Positions 19,655 to 28,891 of a DNA stretch of 64,000 bases are shown piece after piece. The stretch's first letter is position 1; the number at the start of each line of letters is the position of its first letter. This DNA is from CAWBVG01 sp963792175 (GTDB taxonomy: Bacteria; Acidobacteriota; Vicinamibacteria; Vicinamibacterales; CAVVIG01). Location of the stretch: contig CAWBVG010000042.1 in assembly GCA_963792175.1 (NCBI GenBank), positions 206,536 through 270,535 on the forward strand, in the 5' to 3' direction. Made by a program: the position numbers and the translations under genes. The notes below the pieces were generated by a model, which worked only from the letters and a program-made list of their open reading frames with translations, had not been told where the DNA came from and did not search any database.

Positions 19655-22594
19655 GTGCCGTCGTCTTCGCTGCAGGCGCTGCTCACGCGCGCCGGCGCCG
19701 CGCTGCTGCGCGGCCGTGGCGCCGAGGCCGCGCAGTTGCTGGCGCCCGCTTTCCGCTCCACGACGCTGACGCGCGACGAAGAGCTCGCCGTCCGCTCGAT
19801 GATGGCCGAAGCGACGCTGCTCCAGGACGATCTCGACCAGGCGGCAGCGGCCCTCGGCCGTCCGCCCGATACCTTTCGCGATACGGTGCCGTCGCGCCGC
19901 CTCTCGACATTGTGGCGGCTGCACGGCCGTCTTGCGTCGGCGCGCGGCGATCAGTCGCGCGCCATCGGCCTGCTCGTCCGCGCGCTGAAGCACGCGGAGA
20001 CCGCCCACGACTCGACCGCCATCGGCCTGGCCCATTACGAGCTCGGCCAGTGCTATCGGCAGGTCGGCGATCTCGCGATCCTGCGCGAGCACATCACCAA
20101 AGCGGCCTCCGCGCTGCATGCCGCCGGCGATCGCCGTCACCTCGCGCTGGTGCACTCGTTGTCGGGCGTGTCGCTCGCCCAGTTGGGCCGCAATGAGGAA
20201 GCGATGGCCGCGCTGCGGCAGGCCGAACGCCTCGCGGCCATGGTGCAGGCGGACGACGTGCTCGCCATCGTCTGCGGGAACCAGGCGAACGTCACGATGC
20301 TGCAGCACCACTACGAGCAGGCGCTGGCGCTCGCCGAGCGCAGCGTCGCGCTGCACGAAGCGCATGGCTCGGGCCACGGGCTCGCGGTGGCGCTCGCGAC
20401 GCTCGGACAGATCTGCGTCCGCCTCGGGGATCTCGGCCGTGCCGAAGAGGCGCTGCACCGGGCGCTCGACGTCCGCAGCCCGATTCAGTTTCACGAGACG
20501 ACCGGCGCCGTCTTCGACACGCTGGCCCAGATTCACCTGATCCGCGGACGCTACGACACCGCCAGCGATTTTCTCCAGCGCGCCGGCGATGCGTACGGCG
20601 CCTACGGGCGGCAGACCAGCAAGTGGTACGAATGGTCGGTGCGGGTGCTTGGCGCGCGACTCGCGCTGAGGCGGGCGACGCTGGACGAGGCCGTGGCACG
20701 AGCCGACGAGATCGTGCAGGCCGGCGCACCGCCGTTCGACTCTCTCCAGGCGACGCTGATTGCCGTCGAGGCGCTGACCGCCGCCAATCGGCTCGAAGAG
20801 GCCGAGCAGCGGCTTGCCGTGGCGGCCGATGCGCTCGACCCGCGGATCGCCCCCGCGGCGTGGGGCGAATACCTCCGGCTGCGAGGCGCGGTGCAGGCGA
20901 AGGCTGGAAACGCGGCCGACGCGTACCACGACCTTTCGCAGAGCGCGGCGCTGCTGGACCTGCTGGGCGAGCGCTACCAGGCGGCGCTCAGTCACCTGGC
21001 CCTCGGCCGGCTCGTCGCCGAAACCGGCGCGCGGTCGGTGGCCGAGCGGCACCTCAATCGGGCGATCGCGATTTTCTCGCAGCTCGGAGCGGAACGGGAT
21101 CTCGAGGATACCCACGCCGCGCAGGCGCTGCTGACATCGGTTGGCACCGGCCAGTACGTGATCTCACCAGCGGATGCGGACGATGCCATCGTGCGCCGGA
21201 TCGTCGACGCCGCGGCCCTGCCCGAATTGCTCGGGCGCGAGACCGCCGCAGCGCTGCTCGAGGCTGCCGCGGCCGACTGCAGCGTGGTCTTTGTCGAGCT
21301 GGCCGGTGGCGACGTGCGCGTGATCGCCTCCGCCGGCTGCGAAACCGACGCCGCGCGGACCATCGCTCGCGCCGCGTCGCACGGCAACGCCTACGGGCGA
21401 GGGACCGTCTTCGTGGAACCGCTCGGCCGCGACGACGAGGGACCGCGCTTCGGCCTCGTCGCATCGCCCCGGCCCATCGGTCATCCGGTGATGCGGCGTT
21501 TGCGGATGATTGCCGCGGTCGCCCGCCAGGGCTTCGCGCTGTGCGCCGCGCGCGACCGCCACACGGCGGTGACCGACCTCGCGGTCGATCGATCGCTCGA
21601 GCCGCTGTTGCCGGGGTTCCTGTCCGCCAGCGCCGCCATGAACCGCATCATGGAGCAGATCCAGCGGATGCAGGGGAACGACCTCAACGTCCTGATCACC
21701 GGCGAAAGCGGAACCGGCAAAGAGCTCGTGGCGCGCGCCATCCACGTCGGATCGCATCGAAGCGCGGCGACGTTTCTGCCCTACAACTGCACGACGACGG
21801 GCCGCGACCTCGCCGACAGTCAGCTGTTCGGGCACAAGCGCGGCAGCTTCACGGGAGCGGTGTCGGATCAGCCGGGCCTGGTGCGCACCGCCGCCGGCGG
21901 CACCCTGTTCCTCGACGAAATCGGCGACCTGCCGCTCGACGTCCAGCCCAAATTGCTGCGGTTTCTCGAGCAGCAGGAGATCATGCCGATTGGCGAGACC
22001 AAGCCGCAGAAGGTGGACGTACGCGTGCTCGCGGCGACCAACGCCGATCTCGAACAGCGCGTCGCAGAAGGCAAGTTCCGGGAGGACCTGTACTATCGGC
22101 TGAGCGTCATCCGAATCCTGGTGCCGCCGTTGCGCGAACGGCGCGAGGAGATTCCGCATCTCAGCACCTACTTCCTGCGCGAAGCGTCCGAGCGGCTCGG
22201 GAAGCCCGACATCCATCTGAGCTCCGAGAGCCTGGACGCCTTCTCGCAATACTGGTGGCCTGGCAACGTGCGGCAGTTGAAGAACGAGATCCAGCGGGCG
22301 GTCGCCCTCAGCGCGCCGGGCGGCATCGTCGAGCCGTCACACCTGTCGCCCGAGATCAGCCACACCCGGCTCCCGTCGATGTCGCAGCCGGCGCCGACAC
22401 GGCAGTCCCGCTCGGCCCCGGACCTGGCCTCGGCCGTCGAGCAGGTCGAGCGCGACATGATTCAAACGGCGCTGGACCGGGCCGGCGGCAACATCTCCGA
22501 AACCGCGCGCTTGCTGGGGCTGACTCGAAGGGGTCTCTATCTGAAGCTACGACGGCTCGGGCTGGATTCCCGGCCGGAGATGGATACCCACTAG
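19655..22594 (+). CDS. Sigma-54-dependent activator with N-terminal TPR domain
   Basis: About 980 residues. The N-terminal two-fifths are TPR helices (GLAHYELGQCYRQVGDLAIL, NEEAMAALRQAERLA). A GAF-like sensor region spans about 500-630. The AAA+ domain has Walker A GESGTGKELVARAIH, the sigma-54 loop GSFTGA (Ser for the usual Ala in GAFTGA), Walker B GGTLFLDEIGDLP, and arginine finger region FREDLYYRL. A Fis-type HTH ends the protein (ISETARLLGLTRRGLYLKLR). No receiver domain is present, so activation is likely by ligand, protein contact or the divergent kinase. GTG at 19655 (MPSSSLQALL) is preferred over GTG 19628. A TATACT hexamer lies just upstream. Confidence 0.92.
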   Translation: MPSSSLQALLTRAGAALLRGRGAEAAQLLAPAFRSTTLTRDEELAVRSMMAEATLLQDDLDQAAAALGRPPDTFRDTVPSRRLSTLWRLHGRLASARGDQSRAIGLLVRALKHAETAHDSTAIGLAHYELGQCYRQVGDLAILREHITKAASALHAAGDRRHLALVHSLSGVSLAQLGRNEEAMAALRQAERLAAMVQADDVLAIVCGNQANVTMLQHHYEQALALAERSVALHEAHGSGHGLAVALATLGQICVRLGDLGRAEEALHRALDVRSPIQFHETTGAVFDTLAQIHLIRGRYDTASDFLQRAGDAYGAYGRQTSKWYEWSVRVLGARLALRRATLDEAVARADEIVQAGAPPFDSLQATLIAVEALTAANRLEEAEQRLAVAADALDPRIAPAAWGEYLRLRGAVQAKAGNAADAYHDLSQSAALLDLLGERYQAALSHLALGRLVAETGARSVAERHLNRAIAIFSQLGAERDLEDTHAAQALLTSVGTGQYVISPADADDAIVRRIVDAAALPELLGRETAAALLEAAAADCSVVFVELAGGDVRVIASAGCETDAARTIARAASHGNAYGRGTVFVEPLGRDDEGPRFGLVASPRPIGHPVMRRLRMIAAVARQGFALCAARDRHTAVTDLAVDRSLEPLLPGFLSASAAMNRIMEQIQRMQGNDLNVLITGESGTGKELVARAIHVGSHRSAATFLPYNCTTTGRDLADSQLFGHKRGSFTGAVSDQPGLVRTAAGGTLFLDEIGDLPLDVQPKLLRFLEQQEIMPIGETKPQKVDVRVLAATNADLEQRVAEGKFREDLYYRLSVIRILVPPLRERREEIPHLSTYFLREASERLGKPDIHLSSESLDAFSQYWWPGNVRQLKNEIQRAVALSAPGGIVEPSHLSPEISHTRLPSMSQPAPTRQSRSAPDLASAVEQVERDMIQTALDRAGGNISETARLLGLTRRGLYLKLRRLGLDSRPEMDTH

Positions 22595-22645
22595 GGGCCA
22601 GGCGGCACGAAGGTGGATACTGACTACTCAGTTTCCACCTTGCAT

Positions 22646-22660
22646 GGATACCAAGTATCC
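22646..22660. promoter_or_regulatory. GGATAC palindrome and direct repeats upstream of PilZ gene
   Basis: The 221-base gap before the PilZ gene holds a perfect inverted repeat, GGATAC-caa-GTATCC. The hexamer GGATAC also occurs at 22615 and at 22582 (inside the last codons of the activator gene), giving roughly 31-33 base spacing, about three helical turns. Three TTGCA(T/C) pentamers follow within 40 bases. This looks like a protein-binding region for the PilZ gene, perhaps for the activator just upstream, but no full sigma-54 -24/-12 element was found. Confidence 0.45.
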
Positions 22661-22815
22661 GAATTGCACGGTGTTTCATCCACGTTGCACACTTCTTTAA
22701 GTTTTGACGTGGCAACCATTTAACCTCGAATGCGGCCCGCTGAGCTGATGGCGTTTTGCCGCGGGCGTACGCCTTGTAGTGTCTGAGGCATCCGACCATC
22801 ACTCTGGGGGGCTCC

Positions 22816-23223
22816 GTGAAGCACATTTGGACTGACCAGAATCCAAAACCGGCCGACAAGAACATGCGCTCCGTCGAGCGCCGTCCCGTCGCGCTGCCTG
22901 CACGGCTCACATGGAAGGATCAGCGGGGCGCGACGCGCTTCGCCACCGTCGTCGCGCGCAACGTCAGCGACTTCGGCGTCTACGTCGAATGTCAATCGCC
23001 GGTGTCGATTCCGCTGTACCGTCTCGTGCAGTTCCAGCTCGAACGAGACGTGTACGACGGCAATCTGCCCGGTTCCCTCAGACAGCCCGGTCGCGTGCTC
23101 TCGGCCGTCTATCGTGTGTCTCCGCCCTCGTCGTCGCGGCCTCAGGGTCTGGCGTTGCGGCTGATGATCGACCCGGCGCGGATGGCGGCGATGGATTCGG
23201 TGGCCACGAGGGCGACCGCGTAA
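22816..23223 (+). CDS. PilZ domain protein (probable c-di-GMP receptor)
   Basis: A 135-residue single-domain PilZ protein. The arginine motif is present as RSVERRPVALPARL, and the second motif NVSDFGVYVE fits the D/N-x-S-x-x-G pattern, so both c-di-GMP contact elements appear intact. The start is GTG at 22816, with a strong G-rich ribosome binding site (CTGGGGGGCTCC) before it. The downstream partner is unclear. It is monocistronic, following a 220-base regulatory-looking gap. Role inferred: post-translational c-di-GMP sensing. Confidence 0.85.
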   Translation: MKHIWTDQNPKPADKNMRSVERRPVALPARLTWKDQRGATRFATVVARNVSDFGVYVECQSPVSIPLYRLVQFQLERDVYDGNLPGSLRQPGRVLSAVYRVSPPSSSRPQGLALRLMIDPARMAAMDSVATRATA

Positions 23224-23273
23224 CGCTCTTCAGCGACGTCCCTCAGTCCCGGTCCTCAGGTTTCCGTTCCACG

Positions 23274-23311
23274 GTCGGGGTGTGCGCTAGCCCTTAGCCT
23301 GCTGCCCCGAC
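23274..23311. repeat. Short CTAG-containing hairpin, copy 3
   Basis: GTCGGGG and CCCCGAC form a seven-base perfect stem around a loop with GCTAGCCCTTAGCC. The ends match those of the larger family at 3525. It lies between convergent genes and overlaps the last codons of the MBL-fold gene, so it may end transcription from either side, although no T-run is present. Confidence 0.55.
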
Positions 23312-24220
23312 TGCCTTCTTCCTCCAATACCGGGCGAGCCCTCGCCAGTTGAGATCGAAGCGTCCCGCCACTTCGTAGGCTTGGGCGTCCACCTCGCCGT
23401 GCCGCTTGCGCAGCTCGCGCCGGATTTCCTCGGTAAACCACGCTTCCCGATCCTGGTCCGTCCCCTCGCGGCCGAGCGACGCCCTGGCCAGGCCGGCCGT
23501 CAGATCCAGGTTCTCCGCCATCTCCGTCAGGTGCGCCGCCGCCGGCGCGTGCGGCCCGAAATGCGTGACGAACAGCGTCGCAGGACTCCACCGTCCGATT
23601 CGCGCCAGGCTGTCGCGCCACAGCTCGAGGTCGATGTCGGGCGGCGGCGTCGGCGGCAGCACGAATCCGCGCTCGGCGCGTCGGATGCCGGCGGTGTCGC
23701 CGACGAACGCCACGCCGCTGTCGGCGTTGTAGTAGCTGACGTGATGCGACGCGTGTCCCGGCGTATACGCGACGTCGAGATCCCGGGCGCCGGCGGTGAA
23801 GCGCTCCCCGCCGCGAAGGATCGTGAGGGCGTGCTCGGGCACCGGCCGGAATTCGCCCCACAGCCGATCCATCTCGTCGCCCCACAGGCGTGTCGCGCTG
23901 GCGATCAGCCGCTCGGGGGCCACCAGGTGCGGCGCGCCCTTCTCGTGCACGTACACGCGCAGCCCCGGATTCTGGTGCACGAGCGTGCCGGTGGCGCCGG
24001 CGTGGTCGAGATGAATGTGCGTCAGCAGAATCGCGCGAAGATCGGCCATCGCGATCCCCGCCTGCTCGAGCGCCGCGCGAAGCGCGGGCAGCGTGCTCGA
24101 CGGCCCGGGATCGATGAGGGCCACGCCCCCGGGACCGTGCAGCACGACGGTCGCGATGATGCGCGGCACGCCAAGGAAGTTGAGATCGACATACGACAAG
24201 CCAGCGGCAAGCACATTCAT
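23294..24220 (-). CDS. MBL-fold metallo-hydrolase
   Basis: A 308-residue metallo-beta-lactamase-fold hydrolase. The metal motif is LLTHIHLDHAGATG (H-x-H-x-D-H), with a later His in YTPGHASHHVSYY, Asp in AFVGDTAG and His in FVTHFGPH. The length and C-terminal helical cap resemble hydrolases of thioester or phosphoester type rather than beta-lactamases. ATG at 24220 is chosen; the preceding frame reads through the tandem repeat at 24221-24250. Located just downstream of the DedA gene. Substrate unknown. Confidence 0.88.
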   Translation of the reverse strand: MNVLAAGLSYVDLNFLGVPRIIATVVLHGPGGVALIDPGPSSTLPALRAALEQAGIAMADLRAILLTHIHLDHAGATGTLVHQNPGLRVYVHEKGAPHLVAPERLIASATRLWGDEMDRLWGEFRPVPEHALTILRGGERFTAGARDLDVAYTPGHASHHVSYYNADSGVAFVGDTAGIRRAERGFVLPPTPPPDIDLELWRDSLARIGRWSPATLFVTHFGPHAPAAAHLTEMAENLDLTAGLARASLGREGTDQDREAWFTEEIRRELRKRHGEVDAQAYEVAGRFDLNWRGLARYWRKKAVGAAG

Positions 24221-24250
24221 TTGGTGAGTTAGTGAGTTGGTGATTTGGTG
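24221..24250. repeat. TTGGTGA short tandem repeat between DedA and MBL genes
   Basis: Four imperfect units of TTGGTGA / TTAGTGA / TTGGTGA / TTTGGTG lie between the two minus-strand genes. On the coding strand they read as CACCAAATCACCAACTCACT. They encode the last DedA residues (KSPTH) and fill the spacer to the MBL start. Similar heptamer tracts are scattered in several environmental phyla; function unknown. Confidence 0.55.
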
Positions 24251-24825
24251 TTTGAGCGCCAGCGCGCGATGAGCGCGACGATGATCACGAGGACGAGCGC
24301 CACGAGGCCGGTGCGGCCAATCCAGCGCTCCAGCGTATCCCAGCTGTTGGCCAGCGCGTAACCGGCCGCCGCCACGGCGGTGCACCACACCACGGCGCCG
24401 GTGGCGTTGTAGAACAAGAACGTCGGCCAGCGCAGACCGCTGGCGCCGGCGAGGATGGCGCCGACCACGCGCAGGCCGGTAATGAACCGCGCGACAAACA
24501 CGGTTTTTGCCCCGTGGCGATCGAAGAAGCGATCGAAGTCGGAGAGTCGCGCGGTCGTGACGCCCAGGCGGGAACCGTACCGCTCCAGCAGCCAGCGTCC
24601 GCCCCGGCGACCGATGAAGAAACCCAGGTTGTCGCCGAGAATCGCTGCGACGATCGCGGTGACGATGACGTGCCAGAGCGACAGCCGCCCGAAGTGCGCG
24701 AGCGCGGCCCCGGCGAGCAGCGCCGTCTCGCCCGGCACCGGCAGTCCCGTGTTTTCCAGGAAGACGCCCGCGAACACGACGGCGTAGCCGTAGCGGGCGA
24801 ACAGATCGACTATCCACTCGGGCAA
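24229..24825 (-). CDS. DedA family membrane protein
   Basis: A 198-residue polytopic inner-membrane protein of the DedA/VTT family, which includes polyprenyl-phosphate and lipid flippases. The signature ENTGLPVPGETALLAGAALA carries the conserved Glu/Gly/Pro residues, LGDNLGFFIGRRGG is the second conserved motif, and VARFITGLRVVGAILAG contains the conserved Arg. Four or five hydrophobic segments are seen. ATG at 24825 is nine bases from the end of the D-aminoacylase gene, suggesting one transcript with it and the MBL gene. Confidence 0.92.
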   Translation of the reverse strand: MPEWIVDLFARYGYAVVFAGVFLENTGLPVPGETALLAGAALAHFGRLSLWHVIVTAIVAAILGDNLGFFIGRRGGRWLLERYGSRLGVTTARLSDFDRFFDRHGAKTVFVARFITGLRVVGAILAGASGLRWPTFLFYNATGAVVWCTAVAAAGYALANSWDTLERWIGRTGLVALVLVIIVALIARWRSNTKSPTH

Positions 24826-24833
24826 AATCGCGG

Positions 24834-26524
24834 CTACCGGCTACCGACGCCACGAAGCGGCCGTCCCGGCCGCTCGGAAGTAATGATCCCGTCGGCGACG
24901 ACGCGACGACCGTTGACCAATACGTGCTTGACGCCTATCGAATAGTGCTTCGGATCCTCGAACGTCGCGACGTCGCGGATCGTCGCCGGATCGAAGATCG
25001 TGATGTCGGCGGCCATGCCCGGGCGCAGCAGCCCCGCGATCCGACAGGTGGACGCGCGCGGCCGCCTTCGACGTCATCTTGCGAATCGCTTCCTCGAGCG
25101 TCAGCAGATGCTCGTCCCGGACGTAGCGTCCAAGAATGCGCGGGAACGATCCCCAGGCGCGTGGATGCGACGTCGATTCGGCCAATCGGCCATCTTCGGC
25201 CTTCGCCGCGGAGTCCGTACCGACGCCGACCAGCGGGTGTTTGAGCGCGGTCCGGACGTCGTCTTCGCTCATGATGGCGGTGATGACGGAGCTCTCGCCG
25301 CGGTCCGCGATCACGAGGTCGATCACCGCGTCCCGTGGATCCTTCCCCATCGCCTTGCCGATTTGCGTCAGGGTCATCCCCTCGTACTTGCGAAGATCGT
25401 CGTTCAGCACCGACGACAGCATGACGCCGTCGCCGCCGTTGGCGCCGTACCACTGGTTCTCCCACGCGACGGCGTTGGCGTCGTCCATGTCTTTCTTGAT
25501 CCGCTCGCGTGTGGCGGGGTCTTTCAAGCGGCCGAGCGTTTTCTCGAGACCGCCTTCCCGAGCCCACAACGGCAGGCACGAATCCAGCCCGTTCGACGCG
25601 CGCGTGTACGGATACTGATTCGCCGTGACGTCCAGGCCGCGGGCGCGAGCCGCCTCGATCCGTTTCAGCACGTCCGGCATCTTGCCGAAGTTGGCTTTGT
25701 ACGCGGTCTTCAGGTGCCAGATCTCGGCAGGAATCGCGGCGCGTTCCGCAATCGCGAACACTTCGTCGAGCGACTCGAAGATGCGCGCGCTCTCCGACCG
25801 TTGATGCGTGAAGTACACGCCGCCGTAGCGCGCGGCGACTTTGGCCAGCTCGACGATCTCGTCGGTCGACGCGAACCGATCGGGAACGTATTGCAGCGAC
25901 GTGCTCAGGCCGAGTGCTCCCTCCTGCATCGCTTCGGCGACCAGCTGCTTCATGCGCTCCAGTTCCGCCGGTGTCGCGGGACGATCGTCCTTTCCGATGA
26001 CGTAGTTGCGAATGCTGCCGGCGCCCACGAACGTGCCGACGTTAATCGCGGGACGCGACCGCATTGTCGAGCCGCCGGAGATAGTCGCCGAGGGTGCGCC
26101 AATCGATGACGACACCGAAGTGCGTCGCGCTCGGGGTCGCCTCGCCAATCATCCGGTCGTTCACGGGCGCGATCGACGAGCCCTCGCCGGTGACCTCGGT
26201 GGTCACGCCCTGGAGCAGCTTGCTCGCCGCGCGGCCGTCGACGAGGACGTTGAACTCGGACTGACCGAGGAGATCGATGAATCCAGGCGCGACGACGAGG
26301 CCGGCTGCATCGATGGTCGTGCCGGCCGGCGCGTCCTTGAGCGCGCCAATCGCCGCAATCCGATCGCCGACGATGCCGACGTCGCCGCGAAACCATGGCG
26401 CACCGGTGCCGTCGACGATGCGGCCGTTGATGAGCAGGACGTCGAAACGCCGCGGCTGTTGCGCAGCGGTGACAATCGCCAGGACAGTGGCCGCCAAAAG
26501 TGACACCAGGAACGACACACGCAT
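24834..26524 (-). CDS. Secreted D-aminoacylase / N-acyl-D-amino-acid deacylase, two frameshifts
   Basis: Amidohydrolase of about 563 residues after correction. The N terminus MRVSFLVSLLAATVLAIVTA is a signal peptide. DVLLINGRIVDGTGAPW and APGFIDLLGQSEFNVLVDG are typical of the D-aminoacylase branch, in which the H-x-H pair is modified. EIWHLKTAYK, GVGTDSAAKA and the late TIFDPATIRDVATFEDP support the family. Frame breaks are near 26050 and 25045; the last 60 residues (ITIFDPATIRDVATF to stop) continue in a third reading. Likely deacylates N-acyl-D-amino acids or peptidoglycan-derived compounds in the periplasm. Divergent from the alpha-galactosidase. Confidence 0.9.
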
Positions 26525-26559
26525 GATGGCGAAATGCTACCAGACCGGGCGCGGATGAC

Positions 26560-26668
26560 GTTTATGTAAACGCATGACCGAAAGTGAACGCGCGTTCGTG
26601 TCATGAGATCGGTCACCGTTGGCCCTGTAAACGATACATGGCATTACATGTTGTCATCGATGACGACA
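26560..26668. promoter_or_regulatory. LacI/GalR-type operator-like sites between divergent genes
   Basis: In the 202-base gap between the D-aminoacylase and alpha-galactosidase genes there are three symmetrical sites. GTTTA-tg-TAAAC lies at 26560-26571. TGTA-aacga-TACA at 26626-26638 resembles LacI/GalR operators of the TGTAAACG type. A 20-base near-palindrome at 26649-26668 has the perfect core GTCATCGATGAC. The first two share TGTAAACG. Sugar-responsive control of the galactosidase is a reasonable inference; no LacI gene is in the window. Confidence 0.5.
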
Positions 26669-26726
26669 TTAAACCTTTGCATACGGAACTGGTCCAAGCC
26701 ATGCAGTGACGGGCTCCGCCAGCTGC

Positions 26727-28877
26727 ATGCGACCACGACGATTCGGGCGGCTTCTGACCGCAATTGCACTCGCTGTCATCGCCGTCGCCCGCCCCTCGTC
26801 GGCAGCCACGCTCGCCACCTCCGGCGACGCGACGATCTCCCATGAAACCGATGGCACCTGGATTCTCGCGGCGGGCGGCGCCGCGCTGACACTCGCCGCG
26901 GACTCTTCGCGCGACTTCGCCGTTCTGCGGTTGCTGTCGCCGTCCGGAAAAAGCATCGCGCAGACCGGGGTGTCGGACTCGCTGATCCAGGTCAACGGCA
27001 GCGCGGTGCCGTTCGGCCGGCGGTCCGCCGGGTTCACGTTCGAGAACGTGAACGTCGAAACCCTGGGCAGCAAACTCCAGTTGAGCGCGTCGTTCACGCT
27101 CACGAGCGCGCGGCTGCGCGTGACACGCCATTACGCGATGGTGCCGGGCTCGCCGACCTTCGAGGTCTGGAACACCTACGTCCCCATCGGCGGCGACGTC
27201 GTGCTGTCGGATCTCAACGCGCTGCAGCTCACGGTCGGCGCGGGAACGGTCCGCTATCTGTCCGGCCTGCTCGGCGATTCGGCGGATGTCGCTGGCGACA
27301 ATCCCTTCACGCTTCGGGAGCAACAGCTGACCAACGGTCAGCACTTCGCGATCGGCGCGCAAGGCCGCGCCTCGGAGCAGAACGTGCCGTGGTTCGCCAT
27401 CGACGGCGTCCAGGACGAATTCTATGCGGCGCTGATGTGGTCCGGCGCGTGGTCGCTCGTCATCGACAGGAATTCGACGGGCCTCGCCTTCTCGTTCGGC
27501 CTCGCGACGATGAAGACGACGACCAGCGAGGCGATCGACGGTCCGCACGCCGTGTTCGGCGTCGTGCCCGGCGGCCTCACCGAGGCGACGTCAGCCCTGC
27601 GCTCGTACGTGCTCGAAGGCATTCGCGCCGGCCGGCCGCTGGCGTCGCTGGTCACCTACAACACCTGGTTTGCGTTCGGCACCGAGATCGACGAGTCGTC
27701 GCTGCTCGCCGAAATGGAGCGTGCCGCCGCACTCGGGGTCGAGCTGTTCGTCCTCGACGCCGGTTGGTACGAAGGGGCCGGCGCCGCCGGTCCGATGGAT
27801 TTCGATTCGGGACTCGGCTCGTGGACGGCGGATCCGGTCCGCTTCCCGAACGGGCTGAAGCCGCTGCGCGACACGGCACACCAGCTCGGCATGCAGTTCG
27901 GCCTCTGGGTGGAGCCGGAACGCGTCAACCGGTCGGTCGCCGGCCTGGCCGGCGTCGACGAGCGGTGGCTCGCGACGCACGGCGGCGAGTACGGATCCGA
28001 GTACACGGCACAAATCTGTCTGGCGACAGCGGCCGCCCGCCAGTGGCTGCTGGAGCAGTTGTCCGCGCTGATCGACGACGTGCAGCCGGACTACGTCAAG
28101 TGGGACAACAACCTCTGGGTCAACTGCGACCGCGATGGACACGGCCACGGATCGGCTGACGGCAACTTCGCGCACGTCCGCGGGCTCTACAGCATGCTGT
28201 CCGAGCTGCGGACACGCTACCCCGACCTGCAGATCGAAAACGTCTCGGGCGGAGGAAACCGTCTCGACGTCGGCATGCTGCGATACACCGACGTGGCCTG
28301 GATGGACGATCGCACGGCGCCGTCGGCCCATGTCCGGCACAACATCGAAGGACTGAGCGCGGTGTTCCCACCCGCCTACCTGCTCTCGTTCGTGACCGAC
28401 CACGACGGCGAGCCGCTGCACGACGCGCCCGATCTGTCGCTCTACTTCAGGAGCCGGATGGTCGGGGCGCTCGGCCTGTGCTTCCGGACCGCGGATTTCC
28501 GCGAGGGCGAGTCCGCGAGCATCGCGCACGAAATTGCGATCTACAAGACGATGCGCGAGACGCTGTCCTCCGCGTCGGGGGCGCTGCTGACGGAGCAGGC
28601 CCAGGCAGCCGACGGACCGGCGTGGGACGTCCTGCAGGAGGCCGGGCCGGGCAATCACCAGTTGCTCCTCAGCGCGTTCCAGACCGACCAGGGCGTGCAC
28701 ACGATCAACATCAAGCCGACGGGGCTCGACGAATCGACCCTGTACCAGGTGCGATCGGTGGACACCGGCGTGCTCGGGACCGCCACGGGCGCTGCCCTGA
28801 TGGCCAACGGCGTCGACGTCCTGCAATCCCCCAACACCGCGGCGCACATCCTGATCCTCAGGGCCCAGGATCAGTAG
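26727..28877 (+). CDS. Secreted GH36 alpha-galactosidase
   Basis: A 716-residue glycoside hydrolase family 36/27 clan enzyme releasing alpha-galactose. ATG at 26727 gives a clear signal peptide (MRPRRFGRLLTAIALAVIAV then ARPSSAA); the upstream GTG at 26706 is less likely. An N-terminal beta-sandwich is followed by the catalytic barrel from about residue 310. ELFVLDAGWYEG and LWVEPERVN are family motifs, YVKWDNNLWV carries the nucleophile Asp, and YTDVAWMDDRT holds the acid/base Asp. A small beta domain ends the protein. Probably acts on plant or microbial galactosides outside the cytoplasm. Followed directly by an intrinsic terminator. Confidence 0.93.
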   Translation: MRPRRFGRLLTAIALAVIAVARPSSAATLATSGDATISHETDGTWILAAGGAALTLAADSSRDFAVLRLLSPSGKSIAQTGVSDSLIQVNGSAVPFGRRSAGFTFENVNVETLGSKLQLSASFTLTSARLRVTRHYAMVPGSPTFEVWNTYVPIGGDVVLSDLNALQLTVGAGTVRYLSGLLGDSADVAGDNPFTLREQQLTNGQHFAIGAQGRASEQNVPWFAIDGVQDEFYAALMWSGAWSLVIDRNSTGLAFSFGLATMKTTTSEAIDGPHAVFGVVPGGLTEATSALRSYVLEGIRAGRPLASLVTYNTWFAFGTEIDESSLLAEMERAAALGVELFVLDAGWYEGAGAAGPMDFDSGLGSWTADPVRFPNGLKPLRDTAHQLGMQFGLWVEPERVNRSVAGLAGVDERWLATHGGEYGSEYTAQICLATAAARQWLLEQLSALIDDVQPDYVKWDNNLWVNCDRDGHGHGSADGNFAHVRGLYSMLSELRTRYPDLQIENVSGGGNRLDVGMLRYTDVAWMDDRTAPSAHVRHNIEGLSAVFPPAYLLSFVTDHDGEPLHDAPDLSLYFRSRMVGALGLCFRTADFREGESASIAHEIAIYKTMRETLSSASGALLTEQAQAADGPAWDVLQEAGPGNHQLLLSAFQTDQGVHTINIKPTGLDESTLYQVRSVDTGVLGTATGAALMANGVDVLQSPNTAAHILILRAQDQ

Positions 28878-28887
28878 CCTTTTTTTT
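28851..28887 (+). terminator. Rho-independent terminator of the alpha-galactosidase gene
   Basis: An eight-base perfect stem, CTGATCCT and AGGATCAG, with loop cagggccc, is followed by TAGCC and eight Ts (28880-28887). The stem is part of the last codons and the stop codon lies just after it, so the terminator overlaps the coding end. This separates the galactosidase from the GntR/ABC operon, whose promoter begins five bases later. Confidence 0.85.
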
Positions 28888-28891
28888 CCTC

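Noticed and set aside
19211..21115. Long minus-strand frame of 634 codons opposite the sigma-54 activator
   Set aside because: Antisense shadow of the TPR region with low-complexity basic composition. Only its last residues match the kinase, through a frame coincidence.
22595..22815. A sigma-54 (-24/-12) promoter before the PilZ gene
   Set aside because: TTGCA and GGCACG elements occur but not with the required GG-N10-GC spacing.
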